From the NCBI GenBank assembly GCA_964482585.1, contig CAYZYO010000064.1, forward strand, positions 1 to 13,984: DNA of 13,984 nt. Direction: 5' to 3'. Within the stretch, counting starts at the first letter, position 1; every line of letters begins with the position of its first letter. Positions 6,137 through 13,953 of the stretch are shown here, in pieces. Position numbers and translations under genes: made by a program. Source of the stretch: CAYZYO01 sp964482585. GTDB taxonomy: Bacteria > Bacillota > Syntrophomonadia > Syntrophomonadales > Syntrophomonadaceae. The notes below the pieces were generated by a model. It was not told the DNA's origin, ran no database searches, and saw only the letters and a program-made list of their open reading frames with translations.

Positions 6137-6165
6137 GTTAACCGTTATTATGTTATAAGGTTAAC
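6137..6165. promoter_or_regulatory. BirA (biotin repressor) operator upstream of bioY
   Basis: GTTAACC (6137-6143) and GGTTAAC (6159-6165) are perfect 7-bp inverted arms separated by 15 nt, matching the Firmicutes BirA box pattern (arms GTTAACC/GGTTAAC, spacer 14-16). On the minus strand the spacer contains -10-like hexamers (TATAAC, CATAAT), so bound BirA would block the promoter. A TTGACG hexamer at 6182-6187 is too far for ideal -35 spacing, so the exact promoter is unresolved. Confidence 0.85.
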
Positions 6166-6197
6166 AGAAGGGTTATTTATCCGTCAAGAATTTTAGG

Positions 6198-7028
6198 TTA
6201 AATTATATCAAAACTAATATCCAGGCTTTTTACTGAATGGGTAAGTGCTCCCACAGATATAAAATCTACTCCTGTTTTGGCCACTTCTATGATATTGCTT
6301 TCATTAATTCCACCGGAAGCCTCTAAAATAGCCTTTCCATCTGCTATTTCTACTGCCTGTTTTAGCATCTCCAGATCCATGTTATCCAGCATGATTATGT
6401 CCGCCCGGGCGGTAAGTGCTTCCTGTAGTTGTTCAATACTCTTTACTTCTACTTCTATTTTAAGTGTATGGGGTATTTTGCTGCGAACTTGGGAAACTGC
6501 TTTTTGAATTCCTCCAACTGCTTTTATATGGTTATCTTTTATCATTACCCCATCATATAAACCAAATCTGTGGTTACGGGCTCCCCCGGTAGAAACAGCA
6601 TATTTTTCAAGGACTCTAAGTCCGGGAGTGGTTTTCCGGGTATCAACCAGTTCTGCTTTATGATATTTTATTACTTCAACCATTTCCCTGGTTTTAGTGG
6701 CAATTCCTGAAAGCCGCTGCAGAAAATTAAGTGCGACCCGTTCCCCGGTTAATAAATTTGCCGTCCGGCCGCTAACTATAGCTATAGTATCACCAACAGC
6801 TATTTCCTCGCCATCGTTTTTTAGCTTTTCAAATTCTATCTCTGCATCTAAACAGCTAAAAACCTTTTGGCAGACATTAATACCGGCTATTATTCCACTA
6901 GATTTCGCATAGAATCTCCCGGTGGTCTGCTGTTCATATGGTATTAGATAGCCTGTAGTAATATCAGTATATCCAATATCTTCTTGAAGAGCTCTTTTTA
7001 TCAAATCTTCAAGACCTGGGTAGTTCAT
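6198..7028 (-). CDS. nadC: Nicotinate-nucleotide pyrophosphorylase (quinolinate phosphoribosyltransferase)
   Basis: Converts quinolinate and PRPP to nicotinate mononucleotide, CO2 and pyrophosphate, the third step of de novo NAD synthesis. The 276-residue length is typical. Family motifs in order: EDIGYTDITT (16-25), GERVALNFLQRLSGIAT (95-111), DTRKTTPGLR (129-138) with the substrate-binding arginines and lysine, GGARNHRFGLYDGVMIKDNH (148-167), EVEV (192-195), MLDN (213-216), EASGGI (236-241) and SVGALTHS (258-265). ATG 7028 has GGAGG 8 nt upstream. It follows nadB by 62 nt in the same direction, completing nadABC. Confidence 0.97.
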   Translation of the reverse strand: MNYPGLEDLIKRALQEDIGYTDITTGYLIPYEQQTTGRFYAKSSGIIAGINVCQKVFSCLDAEIEFEKLKNDGEEIAVGDTIAIVSGRTANLLTGERVALNFLQRLSGIATKTREMVEVIKYHKAELVDTRKTTPGLRVLEKYAVSTGGARNHRFGLYDGVMIKDNHIKAVGGIQKAVSQVRSKIPHTLKIEVEVKSIEQLQEALTARADIIMLDNMDLEMLKQAVEIADGKAILEASGGINESNIIEVAKTGVDFISVGALTHSVKSLDISFDII

Positions 7029-7090
7029 ACATTCGCCTCCGAACTATGTATAGATTTCTTAAGTATACAATTTGCGTTTTGGGTTATTTT

Positions 7091-8692
7091 TTAACAATTA
7101 ACAAAACTCATATGTTTAGCCCAGCGGATATCATCACGATAAGGATAGTCCGAGCGGTAATGTCCTCCCCGGCTTTCTTTGCGCCACAAAGCCGCCTGGA
7201 TAATCAAATGAGCAACAGTCAGCATATTTATTACTTCATAATATGCCACTATGTCATCACCTGGAGTAAGATTATTATATATTTTTTCTATTTCTCTATT
7301 AGCTTTTTTTAGTCCTTCCTCATTTCTAATTATACCCACATTATCCCACATAACAACCTGCAACCTGTTTTTGCTTTCCACTGGGTCTAATTTTTTTAGC
7401 CGGGGGGTAAATACCCAGTTTTTATCAAAGGCTTTAAATATCTCATCAGCTTTAAAATCTCTCCGGTACAATATCTCTTCAGCATTATCAACTATGCGGC
7501 TGCCAAATACAATACCTTCTAAAAGCGAATTGCTGGCCAGCCGGTTAGCTCCATGAACCCCAGTACCAGCTGCTTCTCCACAGGCATAAAGCCCATACAT
7601 ATTCGTTTCCCCATTGCTGTTAGTCTCGATTCCACCCATAGTATAGTGGGCAGCAGGCGAAACTGGAACCTTGTCTCTGGTTATATCTATACCTTTTTGT
7701 AAACAGGTACGGTAGATATTAGGAAATCTCTTTTTTACCTCTGCTATCCCTGTCATGTCCAGATAAACGTATTCGCTTCCGGTTTGGTTAAGCTCACTTA
7801 AAATAGCCCTGGATACAACATCCCTGGGAGCAAGCTCTTCCAGGTGATGATATTCCTTCATGAACCGGGTTCCTTTAGTATTATAAAGCAGACCTCCCTC
7901 CCCCCGCACTGCTTCGGATATTAGAAAACGCTGGGTATCATGGCTGAAAAATACCGTGGGGTGAAATTGGAAAAATTCCATGTCAACTATTTTACATCCA
8001 CACCGGAAACACACAGCCATGCCATCGCCAGTAGCTACCGGGGGATTAGTAGTATACTTATATAACTGCCCGGCTCCACCGGTAGCTATTATGGTTGCTC
8101 TAGCCTTATATATTAGCTTGGAGCAGTTTTTTGTGTCATACACCAGTATGCCAAAGCATTCTTTTTGTTTATCATCACTTAAGATGTCTATTAAGAATTG
8201 ATCTTCATTTATGGCTATATCTCTATTTGCCTGACATTTTTTAACCAGGGCAACACGAATTGTTTCCCCGGTTGTATCGGCAGCATGGAGTATGCGCGCT
8301 TTACTGTGGGCTCCTTCACGAGCCAATGATATGCTGCCGTTTTTCATATCAAAACTGGCACCGGCATTAATAAGTTCTTGAATTCTTAAAGGGCCATCTC
8401 GTACCAGGACGTCTACTGCTTCAATATTACAGAGGCCTGCTCCCGCTTCCAGCGTATCTTCGAGATGTAAAAAAGGGGAATCCTCTTCGTGAACAGCGGC
8501 AGCAATTCCCCCCTGGGCTAATCCAGTATTAGATTCTTTTATGCTTTTTTTGGCTAAGACCGTGACTTTGCCAAATTTACTAGCTTTTATAGCGGTAAAA
8601 AGCCCGGCAATACCCCCTCCAATTATTAAAAAATCTGTGCTAATTACTGGTATATCTTTATTGATAGTTTCTATGTACCTGGTTATTATCAT
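7091..8692 (-). CDS. nadB: L-aspartate oxidase
   Basis: An FAD enzyme that oxidises L-aspartate to iminoaspartate, the substrate of NadA. In an anaerobe fumarate, rather than oxygen, is the likely acceptor. The protein has 533 residues, the usual length. Motifs: FAD-binding FLIIGGGIAGLFTAIKA (21-37), SNTGLAQGGIAAA (54-66), REGAHSKARILHAADTTG (125-142), ATGGAGQLY (203-211), FQFHPT (241-246), EAVRGEGG (260-267), APRDVVSRAI (288-297), HYTMGGI (349-355) and CGEAAGTGVHGANRLASNSL (371-390). ATG 8692 is chosen because AGGTG lies 7 nt upstream; earlier in-frame TTG (8731) and ATG (8722) codons would put the protein start against a hairpin and lack good sites. The spacer to nadA is 121 nt and contains that hairpin. 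Confidence 0.97.
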   Translation of the reverse strand: MIITRYIETINKDIPVISTDFLIIGGGIAGLFTAIKASKFGKVTVLAKKSIKESNTGLAQGGIAAAVHEEDSPFLHLEDTLEAGAGLCNIEAVDVLVRDGPLRIQELINAGASFDMKNGSISLAREGAHSKARILHAADTTGETIRVALVKKCQANRDIAINEDQFLIDILSDDKQKECFGILVYDTKNCSKLIYKARATIIATGGAGQLYKYTTNPPVATGDGMAVCFRCGCKIVDMEFFQFHPTVFFSHDTQRFLISEAVRGEGGLLYNTKGTRFMKEYHHLEELAPRDVVSRAILSELNQTGSEYVYLDMTGIAEVKKRFPNIYRTCLQKGIDITRDKVPVSPAAHYTMGGIETNSNGETNMYGLYACGEAAGTGVHGANRLASNSLLEGIVFGSRIVDNAEEILYRRDFKADEIFKAFDKNWVFTPRLKKLDPVESKNRLQVVMWDNVGIIRNEEGLKKANREIEKIYNNLTPGDDIVAYYEVINMLTVAHLIIQAALWRKESRGGHYRSDYPYRDDIRWAKHMSFVNC

Positions 8693-8733
8693 AATTTTAC
8701 ACCTGATTTCTACCCCAATCATATAAAACAAAC

Positions 8734-8763
8734 CTGTAGCGGAGATAGCTTTCTCCGCTACAG
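8734..8763. repeat. Perfect 12-bp hairpin between nadA and nadB
   Basis: CTGTAGCGGAGA (8734-8745) and TCTCCGCTACAG (8752-8763) are perfect inverted arms with a 6-nt loop. On the minus strand the stem is followed by GTTTGTTTTATATG, a loose T-rich tract, so it could act as a partial terminator or attenuator before nadBC. The GTAG foot and palindromic form also suit a REP-like repeat. Confidence 0.65.
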
Positions 8764-8813
8764 TATGAAAAACAGTTTTTCTTTAACCAGTCATCGATGA
8801 ATTTTTAGTTATC

Positions 8814-9722
8814 TCAATTTATTGATAACATCTTTTGCAGTGCATTATGGGCTTTTTCTCTTGTTTCCTCCGGTAGCTCTATCCGGTATTGCAGTTTTTC
8901 CATGGAACGGGCCAGGCTGCTAAGGGAAATATATTTCATATCCCGGCACTGAAAATCAAGTCTGGCCAAGTAAAAGTTTTTTTCCGGACAATTATTCTCC
9001 AGGGTATAAGTAAAACCTTCTTCCGTCCCAATGATAAAATCCTTTTCCGGGCTGGCCTGCACATAATTTAAAATACCAGCAGTTGAGCGTACCGCATCTG
9101 AAGACCGGGTAATATCCGGTATGCATTCGGGATGAACAACAACTTTAGCACCGGGGTGTAGAGCTAACTGTTCCTTTAGCTCTTCCCGGGTTAAAAGATT
9201 ATGAACTGGACAGAATCCTTCCCATAATATCATTTTTCTTCCAGTTTGATCCTGAATATGAGTACCAAGGTTTTTATCAGGGACAAAAATAATCTCTTTA
9301 TCCTGGGGAATTGATTTTACCACATTAATTGCGTTTGATGATGTACAACAGATATCGCTTTCAGCTTTAACTTCAGCCGAGGAATTTACATAGCATACTA
9401 CTACTGCACCAGGATGCCGACTTTTCATTTCTCTTAATGCTGCAGCAGTAATCATGTCTGCCATAGGGCATCCCGCGTTTATTTCTGGTAGTATTACGGT
9501 TTTTTCCGGGCTTAATATCTTAGCACTTTCAGCCATAAATTTAACTCCGCAGAAAATTATAACCTCGGCATCAGTTTCAGATGCCTGCCGGGCAAGCTGT
9601 AGAGAGTCCCCAATAAAATCAGCTGCATCCTGAATTTCTGGCGGCTGGTAATAATGGGCCATTATTATAGCTTTTAATTCCTTTTTTCTATTTGATATAT
9701 ACTCCAGCAAATCCTGAGACAT
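8814..9722 (-). CDS. nadA: Quinolinate synthase A
   Basis: Condenses iminoaspartate from NadB with dihydroxyacetone phosphate to quinolinate, using an oxygen-sensitive 4Fe-4S cluster. The protein has 302 residues, a usual length for the compact form. Three cysteines fit the cluster-ligand pattern: C85 (INAGCPMADM), C171 (GFCPVH) and C258 (FQCRDMKY). Other signatures are MAHYYQPPEIQDAADFIGDS (21-40), FCGVKFMAESAKIL (57-70), YVNSSAEVKAESDICCTSSN (111-130), PDKNLG (148-153), HPEC (197-200) and GTEEG (232-236). ATG 9722 lies about 8 nt after GGGGGAG. It follows panD by 161 nt, the longest spacer in the cofactor series, and begins the nadABC run. Confidence 0.97.
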   Translation of the reverse strand: MSQDLLEYISNRKKELKAIIMAHYYQPPEIQDAADFIGDSLQLARQASETDAEVIIFCGVKFMAESAKILSPEKTVILPEINAGCPMADMITAAALREMKSRHPGAVVVCYVNSSAEVKAESDICCTSSNAINVVKSIPQDKEIIFVPDKNLGTHIQDQTGRKMILWEGFCPVHNLLTREELKEQLALHPGAKVVVHPECIPDITRSSDAVRSTAGILNYVQASPEKDFIIGTEEGFTYTLENNCPEKNFYLARLDFQCRDMKYISLSSLARSMEKLQYRIELPEETREKAHNALQKMLSIN

Positions 9723-9825
9723 TAATTCAGCTCCCCCTTATCTGTTCTACTAACAACAATCCCCCGAAAATAGAACTACCCTTCATCTCGTGCTGCTGCC
9801 ATTCTTGTTTTATTCTTTCCTTGCT

Positions 9826-9844
9826 CTTATCGATCAACGATAAG
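9826..9844. promoter_or_regulatory. Inverted repeat in the nadA leader (candidate operator)
   Basis: CTTATCG (9826-9832) and CGATAAG (9838-9844) are perfect 7-bp arms around 5 nt, within the panD-nadA spacer. Nearby on the minus strand are TTGACT and TTGATC hexamers, and a -10-like AATAAA 17 nt after the latter. An NAD-responsive repressor site is possible, but I cannot assign a regulator. No T-run follows, so a terminator is unlikely. Confidence 0.4.
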
Positions 9845-9883
9845 GGTTCTAGTCAAAAAGTTAGACCAGGTTTTATTTATTAA

Positions 9884-10255
9884 TTACTCACAACTACCCG
9901 TATCAATTTTGGTTATTTCGTTTTGCTCATTAACAAAAACTAAAGTAGGTTTATAGTCTTTACATTTCTCATTTTCCGTCAGCATATATGTGAGGATGAT
10001 AACAATATCATCTTTCTCAACCAGACGAGCAGCTGCTCCGTTTAAGCAAATTACTTTCGATCCACGTTGGCCTTCAATCACATAAGTCTCAAAGCGTGCA
10101 CCATTGTTTATATTAACTACAGTAACTTTTTCGTTTTCCACTATATCAGCAGCATCCATCAAATCCCGGTCAATAGTAATACTCCCTACATAATTCAAAT
10201 TGGCTTCAGTTACTACTGCCCGGTGAATTTTAGATTTAAGCATCGAACGGAGCAT
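9884..10255 (-). CDS. panD: Aspartate 1-decarboxylase proenzyme
   Basis: A pyruvoyl-dependent enzyme that makes beta-alanine from L-aspartate for pantothenate synthesis. The 123-residue proenzyme begins MLRSMLKSKIHRAVVTEANL and cleaves itself between Gly24 and Ser25 (YVGSITID), turning Ser25 into the pyruvoyl group. The expected active-site residues K9, R54, Y58 and N72 (LNGAAAR) are all present. The start at 10255 is chosen because GGAGGTG lies 7 nt upstream, inside the last codons of panC, and the resulting N-terminus matches the family; a reading frame from 10285 would add ten unrelated residues. It begins only 4 nt after the panC stop, so translation is probably coupled. Note that panD and nadB both draw on aspartate. 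Confidence 0.97.
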   Translation of the reverse strand: MLRSMLKSKIHRAVVTEANLNYVGSITIDRDLMDAADIVENEKVTVVNINNGARFETYVIEGQRGSKVICLNGAAARLVEKDDIVIILTYMLTENEKCKDYKPTLVFVNEQNEITKIDTGSCE

Positions 10256-10259
10256 TATT

Positions 10260-11108
10260 CTACACCTCCACTTGCAGGTTATCAATCAACCTGATGTTTC
10301 CAATCTTTACCGCCAGAGCAATAAGCACTTTACCCCTAATTTCTTGAAGGTCCGACAGGTCAAGGGCATTACATATGATAATATAATCAACTTCCGCCTG
10401 GGGACTTTCATTAATTAATTCATGCATAGTTTCTCTGACCTTTTTAATATTTCTCTCTCCATTTATTATTTCATCTTCAGCCTTATTTAGAGCCTGACTT
10501 AATATTAAGGCTTGCTGCCTCTGTTCTTTATTTAAATAGGCATTACGAGAACTCATTGCCATACCATCTTGCTCTCTCACAATAGGACATCTGATAATCT
10601 CCAGGGAAAAATTTAGCTCTTTAACCATCTTCTCAATAACCATTACCTGTTGAGCATCCTTTTGCCCAAAAAATGCTAGATCAGGCTGGCATATATTAAA
10701 AAGTTTACTGACTACTGTGGCAACTCCTTTAAAATGGCCCGGTCTCGATGCTCCACACATTTTCCTAGTTATTTCACCTTCTATCTGTACAAAGGCACTA
10801 TATCCTTCAGGATACATTTCTTTTATTGAAGGTGCAAAAACCGCATGCACATTTTCCTTTTCTAATAGATTGGTATCTCTACTAATATCCCGTGGATAAT
10901 CGTCAAAGTCTTCTCCCACCCCAAATTGTATAGGATTTACAAAAATACTTACCACCACTATATCACAACTTTTTACAGCTTCCTTTACCAGTGATAAGTG
11001 TCCTTCATGAAGATAACCCATAGTGGGAACAAGTCCAATCTTTTTTCCCTGCATCTTATAATCCCTGCACCATTCCTGCATTTTATTTACACTATTGAAT
11101 ACCTGCAT
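10260..11108 (-). CDS. panC: Pantothenate synthetase (pantoate--beta-alanine ligase)
   Basis: Joins pantoate and beta-alanine to pantothenate with ATP, through a pantoyl-adenylate. The 282-residue protein belongs to the nucleotidyltransferase superfamily: VPTMGYLHEGHLSLV (27-41) with the HxGH motif at 34-37, VSIFVNPIQF (53-62), GHFKGVATVVSKLFN (124-138), FGQKDAQQ (147-154) and the KMSKS-equivalent AMSSRNAYL (184-192). ATG 11108 has GAGGAG 5 nt upstream. It is flanked by panB (59 nt upstream) and panD (4 nt downstream). Confidence 0.97.
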   Translation of the reverse strand: MQVFNSVNKMQEWCRDYKMQGKKIGLVPTMGYLHEGHLSLVKEAVKSCDIVVVSIFVNPIQFGVGEDFDDYPRDISRDTNLLEKENVHAVFAPSIKEMYPEGYSAFVQIEGEITRKMCGASRPGHFKGVATVVSKLFNICQPDLAFFGQKDAQQVMVIEKMVKELNFSLEIIRCPIVREQDGMAMSSRNAYLNKEQRQQALILSQALNKAEDEIINGERNIKKVRETMHELINESPQAEVDYIIICNALDLSDLQEIRGKVLIALAVKIGNIRLIDNLQVEV

Positions 11109-11167
11109 AAAATCTCCTCATATCTAAATAATATTAAGTATATTAACCGGTATGGGTTCTATACTCC

Positions 11168-11998
11168 TTAATATAATTTTTCCAGGACCTCATCTTTAAT
11201 GGTGAAGCCATGTTCTTCTCCGGGAAATGTTCCTTCCTCAACTTCTCTTTTATAAGCCTTTAAGCCTTCTAAAATTACAGGCTGCAGATTAGTAAATTTC
11301 TTTACAAATTTAGGAATGTGTCCAATAGACATTCCTAACATGTCGTTTATTACTAAGACCTGTCCATCACAGTATTGGCCAGCACCTATTCCAATTGTTG
11401 GAACTGATACTTCTTTGGTAATTTTTTTAGCAAGTTCAGTTGGTACACACTCCAAAACTATAGAGAAAACTCCTACCTCCTCAAGTGCCTTGGCATCATC
11501 AATTAGCTTCTTGGCTGTTTCCAGATCTTTTCCTTGCACCTTAAAACCACCAAATTTATTAACTGATTGTGGTGTTAACCCAATATGTCCCATAACTGGA
11601 ATCTGGGCATCAAGTATTGCTTTTATCGTATCCGTTCTTTCAACTCCGCCTTCTATTTTTACTGCTTCAGCTCCACCTTCTTGGATAATCCTACCTGCAT
11701 TTCGCACTGCTTCTTCAATGGAAATATGATAAGAAAGAAAAGGCAAATCACCTACCACCATTGTATCTTTAGCTGCTCTAACAACCGCTTTGGTATGGTG
11801 AACCATATCATCCATGGTAACTGCAAGAGTATTTTCATAGCCCAAAACTACATTCCCTAGTGAATCACCCACTAGTATTATATCAATACCAGCCTCATCC
11901 ACCATTCCAGCAAGTGAATAATCATATGCTGTAAGCATACTTATTTTTTCATTGTTTGTTTTTTTATTTTTTAATGTTAATACTGTGGTTTTTGCCAT
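11168..11998 (-). CDS. panB: 3-methyl-2-oxobutanoate hydroxymethyltransferase (ketopantoate synthase)
   Basis: Transfers a hydroxymethyl group from 5,10-methylene-tetrahydrofolate to ketoisovalerate, giving ketopantoate, so it depends on the folate pathway encoded just upstream. The 276-residue TIM-barrel protein has LTAYDYSLAGMVDEAGID (22-39), ILVGDSLGNVVLGY (41-54) with the metal ligand D45, VVGDLPFLSY (81-90) with D84, EAVKIEGG (111-118), GHIGLTPQSV (137-146), VLECVP (181-186) with the general base E183, and IGIGAG (202-207). ATG 11998 is chosen over an in-frame ATG at 12049 because GGAGAG lies 7-8 nt upstream and the N-terminus then fits the family. It starts 69 nt after the DUF2520 gene. 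Confidence 0.97.
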   Translation of the reverse strand: MAKTTVLTLKNKKTNNEKISMLTAYDYSLAGMVDEAGIDIILVGDSLGNVVLGYENTLAVTMDDMVHHTKAVVRAAKDTMVVGDLPFLSYHISIEEAVRNAGRIIQEGGAEAVKIEGGVERTDTIKAILDAQIPVMGHIGLTPQSVNKFGGFKVQGKDLETAKKLIDDAKALEEVGVFSIVLECVPTELAKKITKEVSVPTIGIGAGQYCDGQVLVINDMLGMSIGHIPKFVKKFTNLQPVILEGLKAYKREVEEGTFPGEEHGFTIKDEVLEKLY

Positions 11999-12067
11999 CT
12001 TAACACTCTCCTTTAACTTTATACTCCTTTTTTCAGGTAGTACCAGCAATTACCTGGCAAATCTATA

Positions 12068-12943
12068 CTAACAATTGCTCTGAAAAATTTTTTGAAACTC
12101 TTCCCTGGTTTTTTCGTCAATAGTCCCTTTTTCTTCAGCAATAAACGCCGTATAGAATCCAAGTAAATTATATAATTTGGAGAATTCAGGTGCCATTTCA
12201 ATTAGGCGATCCTGATGTTTAGTTATTGTAGTAATATCCCCTCTGGCTACCGGCCCTGTAAGAGCCTCAGGTATCCCTACATTGTTAATGTTATTAATCG
12301 TACCATTTATCAAGGGCATTAAGGCTTGGACAGCTATCTCCTCTGGAATCCCGGTTTTTTTAAGAAGTTTTATTCCTAAATCAATCAATGTAACCAGGTA
12401 GTTACATACAACACAGGCACCAGCATGATATAATGGCTTAGCTTCTTTATCTATAAAAAAATACGTTCCTTTTAGAGTTTCTATAATCTGTACCGCAATA
12501 TCATAAGCCTCTTTATCTCCCTCAACACTAAAAACCGAACCAGGCAGGTTTGCTATTGCCTGTTCGAGGTTGGCAAATGACTGTAAGGGATGTATCGATA
12601 ATATATAGGCGCCCAACTCTTTAGCCCTATTCAAAATCTCCGATGAATGAGCACCACTCATATGGATAATAACCTGTCCAGGTCTTAGAGCAGAATTATC
12701 AACCAGGGTGTTCACTATTTCCTGAATAGAACTATCAGTTGTGGTAATAAACAAAATATCAGCCGAGCGAGAAACTTCTTGAGGTGACATATGAGCAGTA
12801 CATCCGATCCGGTCAACAAACTGTCTTGTAGATTCGAATTTCGCATCATGCACACCCGTAATCTCAAAGCCCTTACTATTAAGTACCACCCCAACAGCTG
12901 TTCCTACAACTCCCGCCCCAATAATACCAATTTTACTTTGCAT
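12068..12943 (-). CDS. Rossmann-like/DUF2520 oxidoreductase, probable PanG-type ketopantoate reductase
   Basis: A 291-residue protein with an N-terminal NAD(P)-binding Rossmann domain (KIGIIGAGVVGTAVGVVL 4-21, GxGxxG at 9-14) and the DUF2520 helical domain. Typical blocks are IIHMSGAHSS (92-101), IHPLQSFAN (117-125), YHAGACVVCNYLVTL (172-186) and ALTGPVARGD (227-236). It is not PanE by sequence. It stands immediately before panB, panC and panD, exactly where the missing NADPH-dependent reduction of ketopantoate to pantoate is needed, and a non-PanE class of ketopantoate reductase (PanG) has been described in bacteria including clostridia. I infer that role from context and from memory of the family. 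ATG 12943 has GGAGG 7 nt upstream. The leader of about 110 nt holds hairpins. Confidence 0.85.
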   Translation of the reverse strand: MQSKIGIIGAGVVGTAVGVVLNSKGFEITGVHDAKFESTRQFVDRIGCTAHMSPQEVSRSADILFITTTDSSIQEIVNTLVDNSALRPGQVIIHMSGAHSSEILNRAKELGAYILSIHPLQSFANLEQAIANLPGSVFSVEGDKEAYDIAVQIIETLKGTYFFIDKEAKPLYHAGACVVCNYLVTLIDLGIKLLKKTGIPEEIAVQALMPLINGTINNINNVGIPEALTGPVARGDITTITKHQDRLIEMAPEFSKLYNLLGFYTAFIAEEKGTIDEKTREEFQKIFQSNC

Positions 12944-13053
12944 AATCTAACCTCCAGTCCGGCAGGAATTAATAATCCCTGCAGCTAGCCGTCTTGGTCC
13001 TAAATAGGATACAAGCGAAAAATACTCTCAGGAGTTCCGGCGGGAGACCCCTT
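12944..13053 (-). other. Structured spacer between folK and the DUF2520 gene
   Basis: This 110-nt spacer contains a 10-bp hairpin (12962-12982, outer arms GCAGG/CCTGC with one G-T pair) shortly before the ribosome binding site, and TCCTA-AA-TAGGA (12998-13009). A weak 4-bp stem followed by ATTTTT lies near 13019-13032. It may be an RNA leader controlling the pan genes, but I see no convincing promoter and cannot match a known riboswitch. Confidence 0.35.
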
Positions 13054-13545
13054 TTAAATCTTTATGATTCTATTGTTTCCTTCTCGGGCTATAACCTTAA
13101 TCAACACCTCCTCGATCTTAGCTCCATCATCAGGAAATACAATTTTCGGATCAATCTCCTGCAGTGGAACAAGTACAAACGACCTTTCCTTCATGTACGG
13201 ATGAGGAATTTTAAGCTCAGGAGAGTCTATGACTTCATCTCCGTACATTAAAATATCTAGATCTATTATACGAGGGCCCCATTTTTCCTTACGCTGACGG
13301 CCCATTTTTATTTCAATTTCCTGTAGTTTATAAAGTAATTCTCCGGCCGATAAATCTGTCGTAATTTCTATAACCTGATTAAAAAAATCTTCCTGGTTAG
13401 TATTCCCCCACGGTTTAGTTATATAAAATGACGAGATCTTTTTTATTTCAACTTTATTAATGCTTTTTATTCTATTAATAGCACCGGTTAAATTAGCTTT
13501 TTTATCACCAGAATTAGATCCAAGTCCAATAAATACGTTTTTCAA
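13054..13545 (-). CDS. folK: 2-amino-4-hydroxy-6-hydroxymethyldihydropteridine pyrophosphokinase (HPPK)
   Basis: Transfers pyrophosphate from ATP to hydroxymethyldihydropterin, preparing it for condensation with p-aminobenzoate by FolP. The 163-residue protein has the HPPK signatures IGLGSN (6-11), SSFYITKPWG (38-47), FFNQVIEI (54-61), PRIIDLDIL (91-99) with the magnesium ligands D95 and D97, and PHPYMKERSFVLVPL (114-128). The start codon is TTG (13545), chosen because AGGTGA lies 7 nt upstream and the protein then begins MKNVFIGLGSN as in the family. It follows folB by 48 nt. Confidence 0.96.
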   Translation of the reverse strand: MKNVFIGLGSNSGDKKANLTGAINRIKSINKVEIKKISSFYITKPWGNTNQEDFFNQVIEITTDLSAGELLYKLQEIEIKMGRQRKEKWGPRIIDLDILMYGDEVIDSPELKIPHPYMKERSFVLVPLQEIDPKIVFPDDGAKIEEVLIKVIAREGNNRIIKI

Positions 13546-13593
13546 TAGTTTTTCACCTTTAAATTAGCACATAGCTTTTTGAAGAGCAAGAAT

Positions 13594-13953
13594 TTATTTT
13601 CTTATTTTTTTTACTTTTACCGCGAAATATGCAAAATCACCTCGAATAGGAGCATCCGGTTTTTTCACTGTCACCTCAACTATTTGTACTGGAAATTCAT
13701 CTATTACAACCCGGGCGATACTATTGGCCAGGGTTTCTATTAAATTATAGGACTTACTTTCAACAATTTCTTTAACCATATGGAACACTTTATCATAGTT
13801 TATAGTTAATGATAGGTCATCGTTCCTGGCCGCTTCAGTAAAGTCTAGATATAAATCCAGATCAACTATGAATTTTTGTGGGGTCGACTTTTCCTGAGGC
13901 AAAACCCCGTGACACCCCAAAAAGGTCATTCCATGAGCCATTATCTTATCCAT
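13594..13953 (-). CDS. folB: Dihydroneopterin aldolase
   Basis: Converts 7,8-dihydroneopterin to 6-hydroxymethyl-7,8-dihydropterin and glycolaldehyde; its product feeds FolK. The 119-residue protein has the family pattern: FLGCHGVLPQEKSTPQKF (11-28) with E21, LTINYDKV (49-56) with Y53, YNLIETLANSIA (69-80) with E73 for pterin binding, and VTVKKPDAPIRGDF (94-107) with the catalytic K98. ATG 13953 has GAGGG 4 nt upstream. It overlaps the end of folP by 8 nt, so coupled translation is likely. Confidence 0.96.
   Translation of the reverse strand: MDKIMAHGMTFLGCHGVLPQEKSTPQKFIVDLDLYLDFTEAARNDDLSLTINYDKVFHMVKEIVESKSYNLIETLANSIARVVIDEFPVQIVEVTVKKPDAPIRGDFAYFAVKVKKIRK

Noticed and set aside
11316..11729. 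137-codon plus-strand reading frame
   Set aside because: Antisense shadow of panB motifs; composition is not protein-like.
12944..13053. T-box riboswitch before the DUF2520 gene
   Set aside because: No AGGGTGG-type antiterminator sequence and no strong terminator are present.
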